64,000 nt of DNA, from the NCBI RefSeq assembly GCF_913773735.1, contig NZ_CAJYEB010000023.1, positions 248,001-312,000 of the forward strand, given 5' to 3'. Under the pieces are notes generated by a model that saw only the letters and a list, made by a program, of their open reading frames with translations, had not been told where the DNA came from and ran no database searches. This DNA comes from an uncultured Massilia sp. (GTDB taxonomy: Bacteria > Pseudomonadota > Gammaproteobacteria > Burkholderiales > Burkholderiaceae_D). Position 1 is the stretch's first letter; the number at the start of each line of letters is the position of its first letter. Shown in pieces: positions 1 to 8,550 of this stretch. The translations under genes were made by a program, and so were the position numbers.

Positions 1-1
1 G

Positions 2-1036
2 CGCGACTACGGCATGCAGAGCATCGTCAACCTGGTCGTGCGCCGCCCCTACGGCGCCGGCGGCCCGACGCTGGCGCTGAACGCCCACGGCGACGTGGTG
101 CCGCCGGGCGAAGGCTGGACCAGGCCGCCCTACGGCGGCGTCGTCGAGGACGGCTACATCTACGGCCGCGCGGCCGCCGTGTCCAAGAGCGACTTCGCCA
201 CCTACGTGTTCGCGGCGCGCGCGCTGGAGGCGCTGGGCGTGCCGCTGCGCGGCGCGCTGGAGCTGCATTTCACCTACGACGAGGAATTCGGCGGCCTGCT
301 GGGGCCCGGCTGGCTGCTCGAACAGGGCATCGTCAAGCCCGACTTCGCGATCGCCGCCGGCTTCGCCTACGACATCGTCACCGCCCACAACGCCTGCCTG
401 CAGCTGGAGATCACGGTGCACGGCAAGGCCGGCCACGGCGCGATGCCGGAGACGGCCGTCGACGCGCTGCAGGCGGCGACGAAGATCCTGAATGCGATCT
501 ACGGCCAGTTGCCGGAACTCAAGAAGATCAAGTCGGGCGTGCCCGGCATCGATTCGCCGACGATGCTGGTGGGGCGCATCGACGGCGGTACCAATACCAA
601 CGTCGTGCCGGGCAAGGTGGTCATGAAGATGGACCGGCGCATGATCCCGGAAGAAGACCCGGTCGCGGTCGAGGCGCAGGTGCGCGCGCTGGTCGAGGAC
701 GCGGTGCGCGGCCTGCCCGGCATCCGCCTCGACATCCGGCGCCTGCTGCTGTCGCAGGCGCTGCGCCCGTTGCCGGGCTCGGACGAGCTGGTGGCCAGCC
801 TGCAGCGCCACGGCGCGGCGATCCTGGGCGAAGTCCCGCAGGCCCGGGGCACGCCGCTGTACGCGGATGCGCGCCTGTACGGCGAACACGGCATCCCGGC
901 CGTGCTGTACGGCGCCGGGCCGCGCACGGTGCCGGAATCGAACGCCAAGAAGGCGGACGAGCGGCTGTTGCTGGAAGACCTGCGCAAGGCGACCAAGGTG
1001 GTGGCGCTGACGTTGCTGGATTTCCTGGGGAACTAG
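2..1036 (+). CDS. M20-family metallopeptidase-like protein, 5' truncated by the window edge
   Basis: The reading frame is open from base 2, so the N-terminus lies outside the window; 344 residues are visible and the first ATG (14) is probably internal. The fold is recognisable as M20 (ArgE/DapE/CPG2-like): an N-A-H-G-D motif near residue 29 of the visible part, D-E-E-F-G-G, and a dimerisation-domain motif H-G-K-A-G-H-G. Several usual metal ligands are not evident: the Asp of the G-R-G-x-x-D-x-K-G motif is replaced in GRAAAVSKSD, the usual G-E-P segment reads AAGFAYD, and the late His is absent (VPESNAKKADE). Family membership is fairly sure; zinc-dependent peptidase activity is not. It ends convergently with the next gene across a palindromic repeat. 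Confidence 0.75.
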   Translation, partial: RDYGMQSIVNLVVRRPYGAGGPTLALNAHGDVVPPGEGWTRPPYGGVVEDGYIYGRAAAVSKSDFATYVFAARALEALGVPLRGALELHFTYDEEFGGLLGPGWLLEQGIVKPDFAIAAGFAYDIVTAHNACLQLEITVHGKAGHGAMPETAVDALQAATKILNAIYGQLPELKKIKSGVPGIDSPTMLVGRIDGGTNTNVVPGKVVMKMDRRMIPEEDPVAVEAQVRALVEDAVRGLPGIRLDIRRLLLSQALRPLPGSDELVASLQRHGAAILGEVPQARGTPLYADARLYGEHGIPAVLYGAGPRTVPESNAKKADERLLLEDLRKATKVVALTLLDFLGN

Positions 1037-1053
1037 GATTGCTGGCTGCACGA

Positions 1054-1182
1054 CCGTCGCCCCGGCGCAGGCCGGGGCCTGATTTCGTAGCGCAGCCGGA
1101 ACGCGTGCACATTGGACCCCGGCCTTCGCCGGGGCGACGGCTCACTGGGCCGGGGCGACGGCTCACTGCGCCGGGGCGGCGG
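1054..1182. repeat. Palindromic intergenic repeat cluster (GTCGCCCCGG family)
   Basis: An element at 1054-1079 with core GTCGCCCCGGCGCAGGCCGG is followed by an inverted copy at 1114-1140. Two partial direct copies of CGGGGCGRCGG follow at 1151-1182, running into the 3' end of the next gene. The same element recurs at 36985-37054 and 55031-55060. It looks like a REP/BIME-type repeat and could act as a bidirectional terminator between the convergent genes here. Confidence 0.8.
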
Positions 1183-3388
1183 CGCGTTCGTCCTGTCCGG
1201 CCCCCACGCTGCGCGGCACGATCGCGAACTGCGGTGCGCCGCTGTAGTCCGGCAGGACGCTGCGCGCCATGAAGCGTTCCCAGGCCTTGCGTCCGGGCTC
1301 GCCCAGGGCGTCGGCGGCGTAGGCGAGCGCCGGCTGCATGTTCGACGGGAAGCCGATCGCCGAGCCGGAATAGTTGTTCATCTCGCCGGGGCGCAGCTTG
1401 AGCGCGGCCGCCATTTCCCCGCCGGCGCACGGCAGCGCCAGGAAGGACGGCTCGTGGCTGGCCGCATAGGCCTCGGCCATGCCGGACAGGAACGGGCCGT
1501 CGGCGCCGCGGCGCACCGTCAGCGCGTAGATCGCGCCGTCGATCCAGCAGGCGCCCGGGTCCATCATGCGCGCCACCGGGAAGCGCGCCTTCCAGGCCAG
1601 CAGCCGGTCGGCCTCCCGGAAACCCAGTTCGGCCAGGTGGCCGATGGCGGACGTGAAGAAATCGTCCTGCCAGGGCGCCAGCGCGGTGCCGTTGTTGTAC
1701 GACAGCGCATAGCCGTTGACGATGGCGTGCAGGCGGTTGGCGGCGGGGTTGTCGGTATAGCTGCGGTTGTACCAGTCCAGGTTGTTCGCGACGATGGCGG
1801 CGAACTGGCGCTTCATGGGGTGCGCGTCGGGCGCGATGTAGGCCGCCTCGCCCAGCGTGCGCAGGGCCCAGGCCTGGCCGCGCACCTGCTCGCCGTGCAT
1901 CAGCCCCTTGGCATGGTCGCGGTAGTTGGGGTTCAGGGCGACCACGTTGTAGCTGGCCCAGAACAGCAGCTCCTCGAGGTAGTACTGGTCCCCGGTCAGC
2001 AGGTAGGGCAGGTAGGCGAAGTTCGGCTGGTGCGCGATGTCGGGCGTGAACGGGTTGTCGCAGGCGCCCGGGGCGCACGGCGGGAACGCCTGCGACTTGC
2101 CGGTGGCCGGATCGACGGTGTCGCTCAGGTGCCCCATCAGCGTCACGTAGGGATGGTCGACGATGCTGACCGGGTCCCCGCTGCGGCGGTCGCGGAAGTG
2201 GATCGGCCAGCTGCCGGCCAGGTCGGCGGTGCCCAGCGTGACCTCGGCGGCGCGCGGGTCCATGCTCAGCAGGTACAGCGCGGCCCAGGCGGGCAGGATG
2301 CCGATGTCCACGCGTCCGCCCGTGGTCGGCATGTAGGCCAGCGCCAGGCCCAGTCCCATCGGCTCGGTCGCCGCGCCGGTCCAGCGCGCCTTCATGTCGG
2401 CCAGCGCGCTCTCGGCCGCGGGGAAGGACTGGTCGTAGTTGGGCAGGGCGCGCGAGGCGATCAGGTAGGGTGTGTCGTGGCGCAGGTGCACGGCCGGCGC
2501 CTGCCCCCACCAGACGACCTTGCGCCAGCGCGCATGGTGCACGTGCACCAGGCCCGGCTTCGCGTACACCTCGCGGCCGCCCACGTCGATGGCGGCGTCG
2601 TAGGTGAAGTTGCGCGGACCCGGTTCCCAGGCCCAGTCGTTCTCGACGGTGACGTCGACGCGCGCGCGCCGCGCCTGCGGATACCAGCGCACCGCGAAGC
2701 GCGCGGCCAGGTGCGGGTGGGGCGCGCCGGCGGCGTCGACCAGCGGCGCCGTCACCACCCACTCGTTGGCCAGCGGTCCCGCGAGCCAGGCCTGCGCGCC
2801 CCGGCCGGCCAGCAGGGACGCGGCCGCGGCGCGCCACTCGCGCCCGTCCAGGCGCACGCGCACGTCGGCCGCGAATCCCTGCGCCAGCAGGTCGGCGGGC
2901 GTCGCCGGCGCCGCGGCGGGCGCCGCCGCGGCGTCGGTCCTGGCCAGCGCCAGCATCAGCGACTGGTGCGCGGCCAGCTTCGGCACGATGGCCGAGACGA
3001 CCGCGTGGCGCAGCGAGCCGTCCGCATGGCGCGCCTTGGCGTCGACCTGCACCGGCAGCAGGGTGCCGTCGGCGAGCCGGCCGACCAGGCGGTCGCGCGG
3101 CCCGACGTCGCCCGGCGCGAACACCTGGCCGAAGGTCACGGGCACCGTGTCCTGTTCGGCGGCGTCGCGGCTTTCCACGAAGACCCCGGTGATGCCGCCC
3201 GCGATCCGGCGGGTGGTGGCCGCCTGCTCGCCGTAGCGCGCCGTCAGCACCTTGCGCGCATCCAGCGTGCCGCCGGCGGGCAGGCCGACGAAGCCGGGCT
3301 TGTCCTGGGCGAACGATGCGGGGGACGCCGCGGCCAGGGCGGCGAGCAGGAAAGCGAGCTGGAAGACGCGGAGCGGGCGGAAGATCAT
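1163..3388 (-). CDS. Large secreted protein of unknown function (741 aa)
   Basis: I do not recognise a characterised family with certainty. The protein starts with a clear signal peptide (residues 1-28, charged start, hydrophobic core LAFLLAALAAA, A-x-A-type cleavage before QDKPGF). The N-terminal half looks beta-rich (repeated V-R-x-D/W-Y-P-type segments). The C-terminal half has many Trp/Tyr/Asn-rich segments such as QAWALRTLGEAAYIAP and NLDWYNRSYTDNP, resembling alpha/alpha-toroid polysaccharide lyases or glycan-active enzymes. The order resembles RIFT-barrel plus toroid proteins of the rhamnogalacturonan-lyase type, but that is inference. The gene stands alone, transcribed away from the S9 peptidase, and ends inside a repeat cluster. 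Confidence 0.7.
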   Translation of the reverse strand: MIFRPLRVFQLAFLLAALAAASPASFAQDKPGFVGLPAGGTLDARKVLTARYGEQAATTRRIAGGITGVFVESRDAAEQDTVPVTFGQVFAPGDVGPRDRLVGRLADGTLLPVQVDAKARHADGSLRHAVVSAIVPKLAAHQSLMLALARTDAAAAPAAAPATPADLLAQGFAADVRVRLDGREWRAAAASLLAGRGAQAWLAGPLANEWVVTAPLVDAAGAPHPHLAARFAVRWYPQARRARVDVTVENDWAWEPGPRNFTYDAAIDVGGREVYAKPGLVHVHHARWRKVVWWGQAPAVHLRHDTPYLIASRALPNYDQSFPAAESALADMKARWTGAATEPMGLGLALAYMPTTGGRVDIGILPAWAALYLLSMDPRAAEVTLGTADLAGSWPIHFRDRRSGDPVSIVDHPYVTLMGHLSDTVDPATGKSQAFPPCAPGACDNPFTPDIAHQPNFAYLPYLLTGDQYYLEELLFWASYNVVALNPNYRDHAKGLMHGEQVRGQAWALRTLGEAAYIAPDAHPMKRQFAAIVANNLDWYNRSYTDNPAANRLHAIVNGYALSYNNGTALAPWQDDFFTSAIGHLAELGFREADRLLAWKARFPVARMMDPGACWIDGAIYALTVRRGADGPFLSGMAEAYAASHEPSFLALPCAGGEMAAALKLRPGEMNNYSGSAIGFPSNMQPALAYAADALGEPGRKAWERFMARSVLPDYSGAPQFAIVPRSVGAGQDERAAAPAQ

Positions 3389-3449
3389 GGCGCGGCATGC
3401 TGGACGAAAACGCCAGCATACCGCGCCGGGCGGGAAGGGTGCGCGGCGT

Positions 3450-5822
3450 TTACTTCAGGGTGCGCTCGAACAGCTGGTAGATGCGGCGGTACTCGTCGTA
3501 CCAGCTTTCCGGCTGCACGAAGGAATGGCGTTCGAGCGGATAGCCGGCCAGCTCCCAGTTGTCCTTCTTCAGCTCGATCAGGCGCTGGGCCATGCGCACC
3601 GAATCCTGGTAGAACACGTTGTCGTCGACCATGCCGTGCGCGATCAGCAGGTGGCCCTTGAGGTTCTGCGCATACTCGATCGGCGACGAGATCTTGTACG
3701 CTTCCGGGTCGAGTTCCGGCGTGTTCAGGATGTTGGCCGTGTACTCGTGGTTGTAGGTGCTCCAGTCGGTCACCGGACGCAGCGCGGCGCCGGCCTTGAA
3801 CACGTCCGGCGCGCGCAGCATGCCGATCAGGGACATGAAGCCGCCGTAGCTGCCGCCGTAGATGCCGACCTTGTCGCGGTCGCCCTGCTGGTTCGCCACC
3901 ATCCAGTCGACGCCGTCCAGGTAGTCTTCCAGTTCCGGATGGCCCATCTGGCGGTAGATCGCGCTGCGCCACTTGGCGCCGTAGCCCTTCGAGGCGCGGT
4001 AGTCCATGTCGAGCACGATGTAGCCCTTCTCGACCAGCAGGTTGTGGAACATCTGCTCGCGGAAGTAGGGCGTATAGCGGCGCGTCACGTTCTGCAGGTA
4101 GCCGGCGCCGTGCACGAACATCACGACCGGGTACTTCTTGCCCGGCTCGAGCCGGGCCGGGCGGTACAGCTTGGCCCAGACCGGATCGGCGCCGTGGGTC
4201 GACGGCACGGCGACGAACTGCGGCTGGATCCATTCGCGCGCCTTGTAGTCCGGGGTGCGGGTGTCGCTCAGCTTCGCGGCCTCGCCGCCGTGCGACGGCA
4301 GGGTGGCGATCTGCGGCGGCAGGTAGGGGCCGGAGTAGTGCACCAGCAGGCGGCGCTGGTCCGGCGACAGGCGGAAGTCCTCGACGCCGCCGTCCAGGCT
4401 GCTGACCTCGCGCGTGGCGCCGTCCCGGGCGGACACGGCGCAGACTTCGTAGGCGCCCGGCGTGTTGCGGTTGCACAGCACCCACGCGGTCTGGCCGTCG
4501 GCCGACCAGGCCACGTCCGACGCTTCCCACTTGCCCTGGGTGAGGGCGCGCGTCGTGCCCGCCGCGTCGCGCACGTACAGGTGCGAGTAGCCGCTTTCCT
4601 CGGACAGGTACCACAGCGTGCGGTTGTCCGGCAGCCAGCCGAACTCGTTGTTGTCGTAGTTGACCCAGGCCTGGTCGCTCAGGCGGTGCACCGGCGCCAG
4701 GGCGGCGCGCGGCAGGTCGACGGTGGCGATCCAGCGGTCCTTGTTGTCGACCGAGCGGAACATGACGGCGGCGTTGGCGCCGTCCTGGCTCCAGACGATG
4801 GCCTCGCCGCGGAAGCCGATCATGGCCAGGCGGTTGCCCTTGAGCGCGGGCAGCTTGCGCTCGGCGCGCATGGCCGCCAGCGGATCGACGGCGATGCCCG
4901 GCAGCGCATCCAGCGCCAGGTCCTTGACCTCGCGCTTGACCAGGTCGACCAGTTTCAGGCCGTGGCCCTGCGGGCCGTTGCGGCCGACGCGGGTGCGCTC
5001 GTCCGAGAATTCCTCGTAGCCGCTCTCGGTGACGTAGCGCGGCATCTTGCCGACGCGGCCCTTGTCGCCGTCCTTCGGCCCGGTGACGACCAGCAGCCAG
5101 CGGCCGTCCGGCGACAGCGCGCTGTTGACGATGGCCAGCTTGTCGCCCAGGTAGATCGGGGACGGCGCGCGGGTCGGATCGGCGCGGCGCTCTTCCTCCG
5201 CGCGCGCGCGGACGGCCTCGCGTTCGTCCTTCTGGCGCTTGAGCGTGGCGATCAGGCGCAGCTGCATGTCGCGCAGCGCGTCGGCGTCCTGCACGTTCGG
5301 GTCCTTGGCGGCGCGCACCACGGCCACCGGCGCGACGATGCGGTCCGCGCGGTTCCAGGCATACCAGTCGTCGCCGGAGCGGAACTGGATGCTGCGGCCG
5401 TCGGCCGAGTACTGCGGCGTGAAGATCGCGACGCCGTTGCTGCGCGTGACCTGCACCAGCGCGCCGGTCTTCAGGTCGCGCTCGAACAGGTCGCCGTTGC
5501 GGACCACGATGGCGCGCGTGCGCTCGCGGTTGTACAGCATGTCCGGGCTGTCCAGCGTCGACAGGTCGGCGTCCTTCACCTGCGCGGCCTTGCCGGCTCG
5601 GGTGGCGTCGACGCCGAACACGTCGCGCACCGGCGACCCGGTGCGTTTCTGCTTGTAGAACACCTGCTTGCCGTCCCAGTTCCACCAGGCCGCTTCCACG
5701 GGCGTGCCGATCCAGTCGGGGTGGGCCATGGCCTGGTCGAGGGTGACGGGCGTGGCGGCGTGGGCCTGCAGGGTCAGCAGCGCAGCAAGGGATACGGCGG
5801 TAAGGGCAAGTGGTCGCGTCAT
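3450..5822 (-). CDS. S9-family prolyl oligopeptidase / dipeptidyl peptidase IV-like, exported
   Basis: A 790-residue serine peptidase with an N-terminal beta-propeller and a C-terminal alpha/beta hydrolase domain. The reading frame is open further upstream, but the start at 5822 gives a proper signal peptide (MTRPLALTAVSLAALLTLQAHA) for export. The nucleophile elbow G-G-S-Y-G-G-F puts Ser at about residue 658; the acid is Asp733/734 (HGMVDDN) and the base His766 (ERHSF), all in the expected order. The propeller half has typical segments (VEDFRLSPDQRRLLVHYSG, SADGRSIQFRSGDDWYAW). It probably trims peptides in the periplasm. It is single-gene, with no obvious operon partner. Confidence 0.93.
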   Translation of the reverse strand: MTRPLALTAVSLAALLTLQAHAATPVTLDQAMAHPDWIGTPVEAAWWNWDGKQVFYKQKRTGSPVRDVFGVDATRAGKAAQVKDADLSTLDSPDMLYNRERTRAIVVRNGDLFERDLKTGALVQVTRSNGVAIFTPQYSADGRSIQFRSGDDWYAWNRADRIVAPVAVVRAAKDPNVQDADALRDMQLRLIATLKRQKDEREAVRARAEEERRADPTRAPSPIYLGDKLAIVNSALSPDGRWLLVVTGPKDGDKGRVGKMPRYVTESGYEEFSDERTRVGRNGPQGHGLKLVDLVKREVKDLALDALPGIAVDPLAAMRAERKLPALKGNRLAMIGFRGEAIVWSQDGANAAVMFRSVDNKDRWIATVDLPRAALAPVHRLSDQAWVNYDNNEFGWLPDNRTLWYLSEESGYSHLYVRDAAGTTRALTQGKWEASDVAWSADGQTAWVLCNRNTPGAYEVCAVSARDGATREVSSLDGGVEDFRLSPDQRRLLVHYSGPYLPPQIATLPSHGGEAAKLSDTRTPDYKAREWIQPQFVAVPSTHGADPVWAKLYRPARLEPGKKYPVVMFVHGAGYLQNVTRRYTPYFREQMFHNLLVEKGYIVLDMDYRASKGYGAKWRSAIYRQMGHPELEDYLDGVDWMVANQQGDRDKVGIYGGSYGGFMSLIGMLRAPDVFKAGAALRPVTDWSTYNHEYTANILNTPELDPEAYKISSPIEYAQNLKGHLLIAHGMVDDNVFYQDSVRMAQRLIELKKDNWELAGYPLERHSFVQPESWYDEYRRIYQLFERTLK

Positions 5823-5989
5823 CGGTCTGGTGGGTAGGGAGGAACGGGAATGCTTGATTACGTGGAAATTGCAAAAAGGCATTCTAGCGCAGCCGATGAT
5901 GCCGCTGGGGTGGGAATGTGGGAGAAAGCTGCCGGCGTGGCACGCTTGCGTAATGACGGGAGGACCGGCGTGCGCTGTTGCGGTGCACA

Positions 5990-6016
5990 AAAGACGACGC
6001 CCGGCCAGTGCCGGGC
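5990..6016 (-). terminator. Rho-independent terminator of the 47-aa gene
   Basis: Read on the minus strand, a 7-bp perfect stem GCCCGGC/GCCGGGC (6010-6016 with 5999-6005, 4-nt loop) is followed by TCGTCTTTTG. It lies about 50 bases past the stop of the gene ending at 6065. Confidence 0.6.
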
Positions 6017-6064
6017 GCGTGGAGACATGGAGCTGGCCTGCGGGCAGGCCGGTGGGCCAGGAGA

Positions 6065-6208
6065 TCAGCCCAGTTCTTTCAGCTGCGGGTACTCGGTGGT
6101 CCACTGTTCGCTGGGGCTGGTCACGGACGGGTTGCGCACGAACATGACGATGCGGGTGACGATGGCCAGGGCGGAGATGGCGACGGTGACGTATTCGACG
6201 TAGGTCAT
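6065..6208 (-). CDS. Small hypothetical membrane protein (47 aa)
   Basis: Unrecognised. ATG at 6208 is preceded by AAGGA with an 8-base spacing. The product has one predicted membrane helix (about residues 7-24, VTVAISALAIVTRIVMFV) and a polar tail rich in Ser, Pro and Thr ending QLKELG. It lies 26 bases after the 62-aa gene and shares its direction, so the two are probably co-transcribed; a terminator follows. No function can be assigned. Confidence 0.55.
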   Translation of the reverse strand: MTYVEYVTVAISALAIVTRIVMFVRNPSVTSPSEQWTTEYPQLKELG

Positions 6209-6234
6209 GATGGGTATCCTTTTCGCTGGTCTGT

Positions 6235-6423
6235 TTACTTGGAATCGGTGCGGTTCATTTCGACCGCCAGGGCGCCGCTCGCCGGCTGGGCGGCGTCGAC
6301 GACGAACCAGCCGCCGTGGGCGGTGTACATCTCGATCGCGAAGTCGCGGATGGTGGCGAACGCTTCGGCAAACTGGTGGCGCAGTCCCTTGTCCTGCGCC
6401 TGGGTGATCGTTGCGATGCTCAT
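6235..6423 (-). CDS. Small hypothetical protein (62 aa)
   Basis: Unrecognised soluble protein. ATG at 6423 follows a good ribosome site (CGGAGA, 5-6 bases spacing). The sequence is predicted helical in its first half (LRHQFAEAFATIRDFAIEMYTAHGGWFV) and has no signal peptide. It is the first gene of a two-gene unit with the 47-aa membrane protein, divergent from nasT. Codon use matches the neighbours, which supports it being real. Confidence 0.55.
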   Translation of the reverse strand: MSIATITQAQDKGLRHQFAEAFATIRDFAIEMYTAHGGWFVVDAAQPASGALAVEMNRTDSK

Positions 6424-6459
6424 GGTGTTCTCCGGTAAGAATCTGTCGTGTTGCGATGC

Positions 6460-6488
6460 AGTATAGGACGGGACGCGTCATAAATAAA
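6460..6488 (-). promoter_or_regulatory. Candidate sigma-70 promoter for the two small genes
   Basis: On the minus strand a TATACT -10 box (6460-6465) lies 17 bases downstream of a weak -35 (TTTATT). This would give a 5' UTR of about 30 bases before the 62-aa gene. The -10 is good and the -35 is poor. Confidence 0.35.
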
Positions 6489-6601
6489 CTTTTAGTTCGT
6501 GATGTATAGCATACGTTTCGTGAATGTTTACTTAGGTGAAACTATCATTCATCCTTGGTCTGCTTATGCGCCGCGCGAATATCTGTCCGGCGACGAGACG
6601 C

Positions 6602-6617
6602 TGGCCCGGAACTTGCA
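6602..6617 (+). promoter_or_regulatory. Sigma-54 (-24/-12) promoter-like element upstream of nasT
   Basis: TGGCCCG-GAAC-TTGCA matches the RpoN consensus TGGCACG-N4-TTGCA at all but one position, with GG and GC correctly spaced. The predicted start (about 6627-6628) falls 2-3 bases before the nasT ATG at 6630, so the transcript would be nearly leaderless, or the element is fortuitous. Confidence 0.5.
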
Positions 6618-6629
6618 TATCCGGTTGGC

Positions 6630-7271
6630 ATGAAATCGCCTCCGAAGGTTCCGCGCACCCTGCGCATCGTCGTCATCAATGCCACGCCGGTGTCCTGCGC
6701 CGGCGCGGACGCGGCGGTCATGCAGGCGCAACGCAACGCGCAGCTTCGCATCGGCCTGCTCGAATCCGGCTACGACATCGTCGCCTCGCTGCCGGCCGAC
6801 ATCTTCCTTCCCGAGCGCATCGCCCAGATCCAGCCCGACATGATCATCATCGACAGCGAGTCGGACGCGCGCGACGTGCTCGAGCACATCGTGATCGCCA
6901 CCCGCGACGAGCCGCGCCCGATCGTGCTGTTCACCGACGACGAGACCACCTCGAGCATGGACGCGGCAATGGAAGCCGGCGTCTCGGCGTACATCGTGGA
7001 CGGCCTGCAGGCCGAGCGCGTCAAGCCGGTGCTGGACGTGGCGCTGGCGCGCTTCCGGCACGACCGGCGCCTGCTGGAAGCACTGTCGGACACGCGCCGC
7101 CAGCTGGCCGACCGCAAGCTGGTCGAGCGCGCCAAGGGCATCCTGATGGCCAAGGGGGGCCTGAGCGAGGACCAGGCCTACCAGAAGCTGCGCGGGATGG
7201 CGATGAACAGGAAGCTCCGGCTGGCGGAGGTGGCGCAGCGGATCCTGGACGTCGAGGACCTGCTGGGCTGA
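6630..7271 (+). CDS. nasT: NasT-like ANTAR-domain antitermination regulator
   Basis: A 213-residue protein of the AmiR/NasT group. The N-terminal ~125 residues form a receiver-like domain (TLRIVVINATP, IIIDSESDARDVLEH, PIVLFTDDETTSSMDAAMEAGVSAYIVDGLQ). The C-terminal ~60 residues are an ANTAR RNA-binding domain (LVERAKGILMAKGGLSEDQAYQKLRGMAMNRKLRLAEVAQRIL). NasT proteins bind tandem hexaloop hairpins in nitrate-operon leaders and prevent termination; such a leader lies at 8669-8830. The ATG at 6630 was chosen because the receiver begins about 10 residues later; the Shine-Dalgarno is weak. The next gene, nasS, encodes the partner that holds NasT inactive without nitrate. Confidence 0.9.
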   Translation: MKSPPKVPRTLRIVVINATPVSCAGADAAVMQAQRNAQLRIGLLESGYDIVASLPADIFLPERIAQIQPDMIIIDSESDARDVLEHIVIATRDEPRPIVLFTDDETTSSMDAAMEAGVSAYIVDGLQAERVKPVLDVALARFRHDRRLLEALSDTRRQLADRKLVERAKGILMAKGGLSEDQAYQKLRGMAMNRKLRLAEVAQRILDVEDLLG

Positions 7272-7345
7272 CACCCGGCCCACCATGCATGGCGTCCCTG
7301 CGCGGGCAGGGGCGACGTTGATTGACTACCAAGCTAAGGAACACT

Positions 7346-8521
7346 ATGTCAGGCGCATTCGTAACCGGTTCCGACCGCCCCGAGAAGGGCACGATCCGCG
7401 TCGGGTTCATGCCGCTGACCGACTGCGCATCGCTGGTGATGGCATCGGTGCTGGGCCTGGACGAGAAGCACGGCATCAAGCTGGCGCTGCACCGCCAGCA
7501 TTCGTGGTCGGGCATGCGCGACCGCCTGCTGTCCGGGGAGCTCGACGCGGCGCATGCGCTGTACGGCATGCTGTACGGCGTCGAGAACGGCATCGGCGGC
7601 GCGGCCGCGCGCATGGCCGTGCTGATGAACCTGTCGCGCAACGGCCAGGCGATCACGCTGTCGCGCGCGCTCGCCGCCCAGGGCGCGACCGACCTCGCCA
7701 CGCTGGCCGCGCTGCTGCGCCGGGGCACGCGCCGCTTCACCTTCGCCCACACGTTCCCGACCGGGAACCACGCGATGTTCCTGTATTACTGGCTGGCGGC
7801 CGGCGGCATCGATCCGCTGCGCGACGTGCGCGTGGCCACCGTGCCGCCCAGCCAGATGGCCGTCAACCTGGCGGCCGGCCACATGGACGGCTTCTGCGCC
7901 GGCGAACCGTGGAGCGCGCGCGCCGTGCTGGACGGCAGCGGCTTCACCGCCGCGACCAGCCAGGACATCTGGCCCGACCATCCCGGCAAGGCGCTCGGCG
8001 CCACCGCCGCCTTCGTCGACGCCAATCCGCACGCCTGCCGCTCGCTGGTCGCCGCCGTGCTGGAAGCGGGACGCTGGATCGACGACGCGCCGTCCCACCG
8101 CGACGCGGCGGCCGAGGTACTGGCCAGCCCCGCCTACGTGGACGCCGACCGCCAGGCGATCGCCGCGCGCCTGCACGGCCACTACGACAACGGCCTCGGC
8201 AAGCGCTGGACCGACCCCGACCCGCTGCAGTTCCACGCCGGCGGCGAGGCCAACTTCCCGTGGCTGTCGGACGGCATGTGGTTCATGACCCAGCACCGGC
8301 GCTGGGGGCTCTTGCGCGAGGACGTCGACTACGCGGCGGTGGCCGCGCGCGTCAACCGCGTCGGCCTGTACCGCGAGGCGGCGCTGGTGGCCGGCGTGCC
8401 GGCGCCGTCCAGCCTGATGCGCACCTCGATGCTCATGGACGGCAAGGTCTGGACCGGCAAGGACCCCGCCGCCTATCTCTCGTCCTTCCCGATCGCCCGT
8501 CCGGCGCTGGCCGGCGCCTGA
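7346..8521 (+). CDS. nasS: NasS-like nitrate sensor (NrtA/CmpA-type binding protein)
   Basis: This 391-residue protein has the fold of nitrate/bicarbonate ABC-transporter binding proteins (GFMPLTDCASLVMA near the start; LPSG-type ligand region TNVVPPSQMAVNLAAGHMDGFCAGEPW further on) but no signal peptide, as expected for the cytoplasmic sensor NasS. ATG at 7346 is preceded by AAGGA with 5 bases spacing; an upstream TTG (7322) has none. No permease or ATPase genes are nearby, and it directly follows nasT, so a regulatory role is favoured: without nitrate or nitrite NasS would sequester NasT. A terminator follows before the structural operon. Confidence 0.85.
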   Translation: MSGAFVTGSDRPEKGTIRVGFMPLTDCASLVMASVLGLDEKHGIKLALHRQHSWSGMRDRLLSGELDAAHALYGMLYGVENGIGGAAARMAVLMNLSRNGQAITLSRALAAQGATDLATLAALLRRGTRRFTFAHTFPTGNHAMFLYYWLAAGGIDPLRDVRVATVPPSQMAVNLAAGHMDGFCAGEPWSARAVLDGSGFTAATSQDIWPDHPGKALGATAAFVDANPHACRSLVAAVLEAGRWIDDAPSHRDAAAEVLASPAYVDADRQAIAARLHGHYDNGLGKRWTDPDPLQFHAGGEANFPWLSDGMWFMTQHRRWGLLREDVDYAAVAARVNRVGLYREAALVAGVPAPSSLMRTSMLMDGKVWTGKDPAAYLSSFPIARPALAGA

Positions 8522-8550
8522 CCGGGGCCTGACCGGCGCGGGCATGGTGC

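Noticed and set aside
5823-6104. An N-terminal extension of 94 residues for the S9 peptidase
   Set aside because: The extension would hide a good signal peptide that begins at 5822 and shows no homology-like features.
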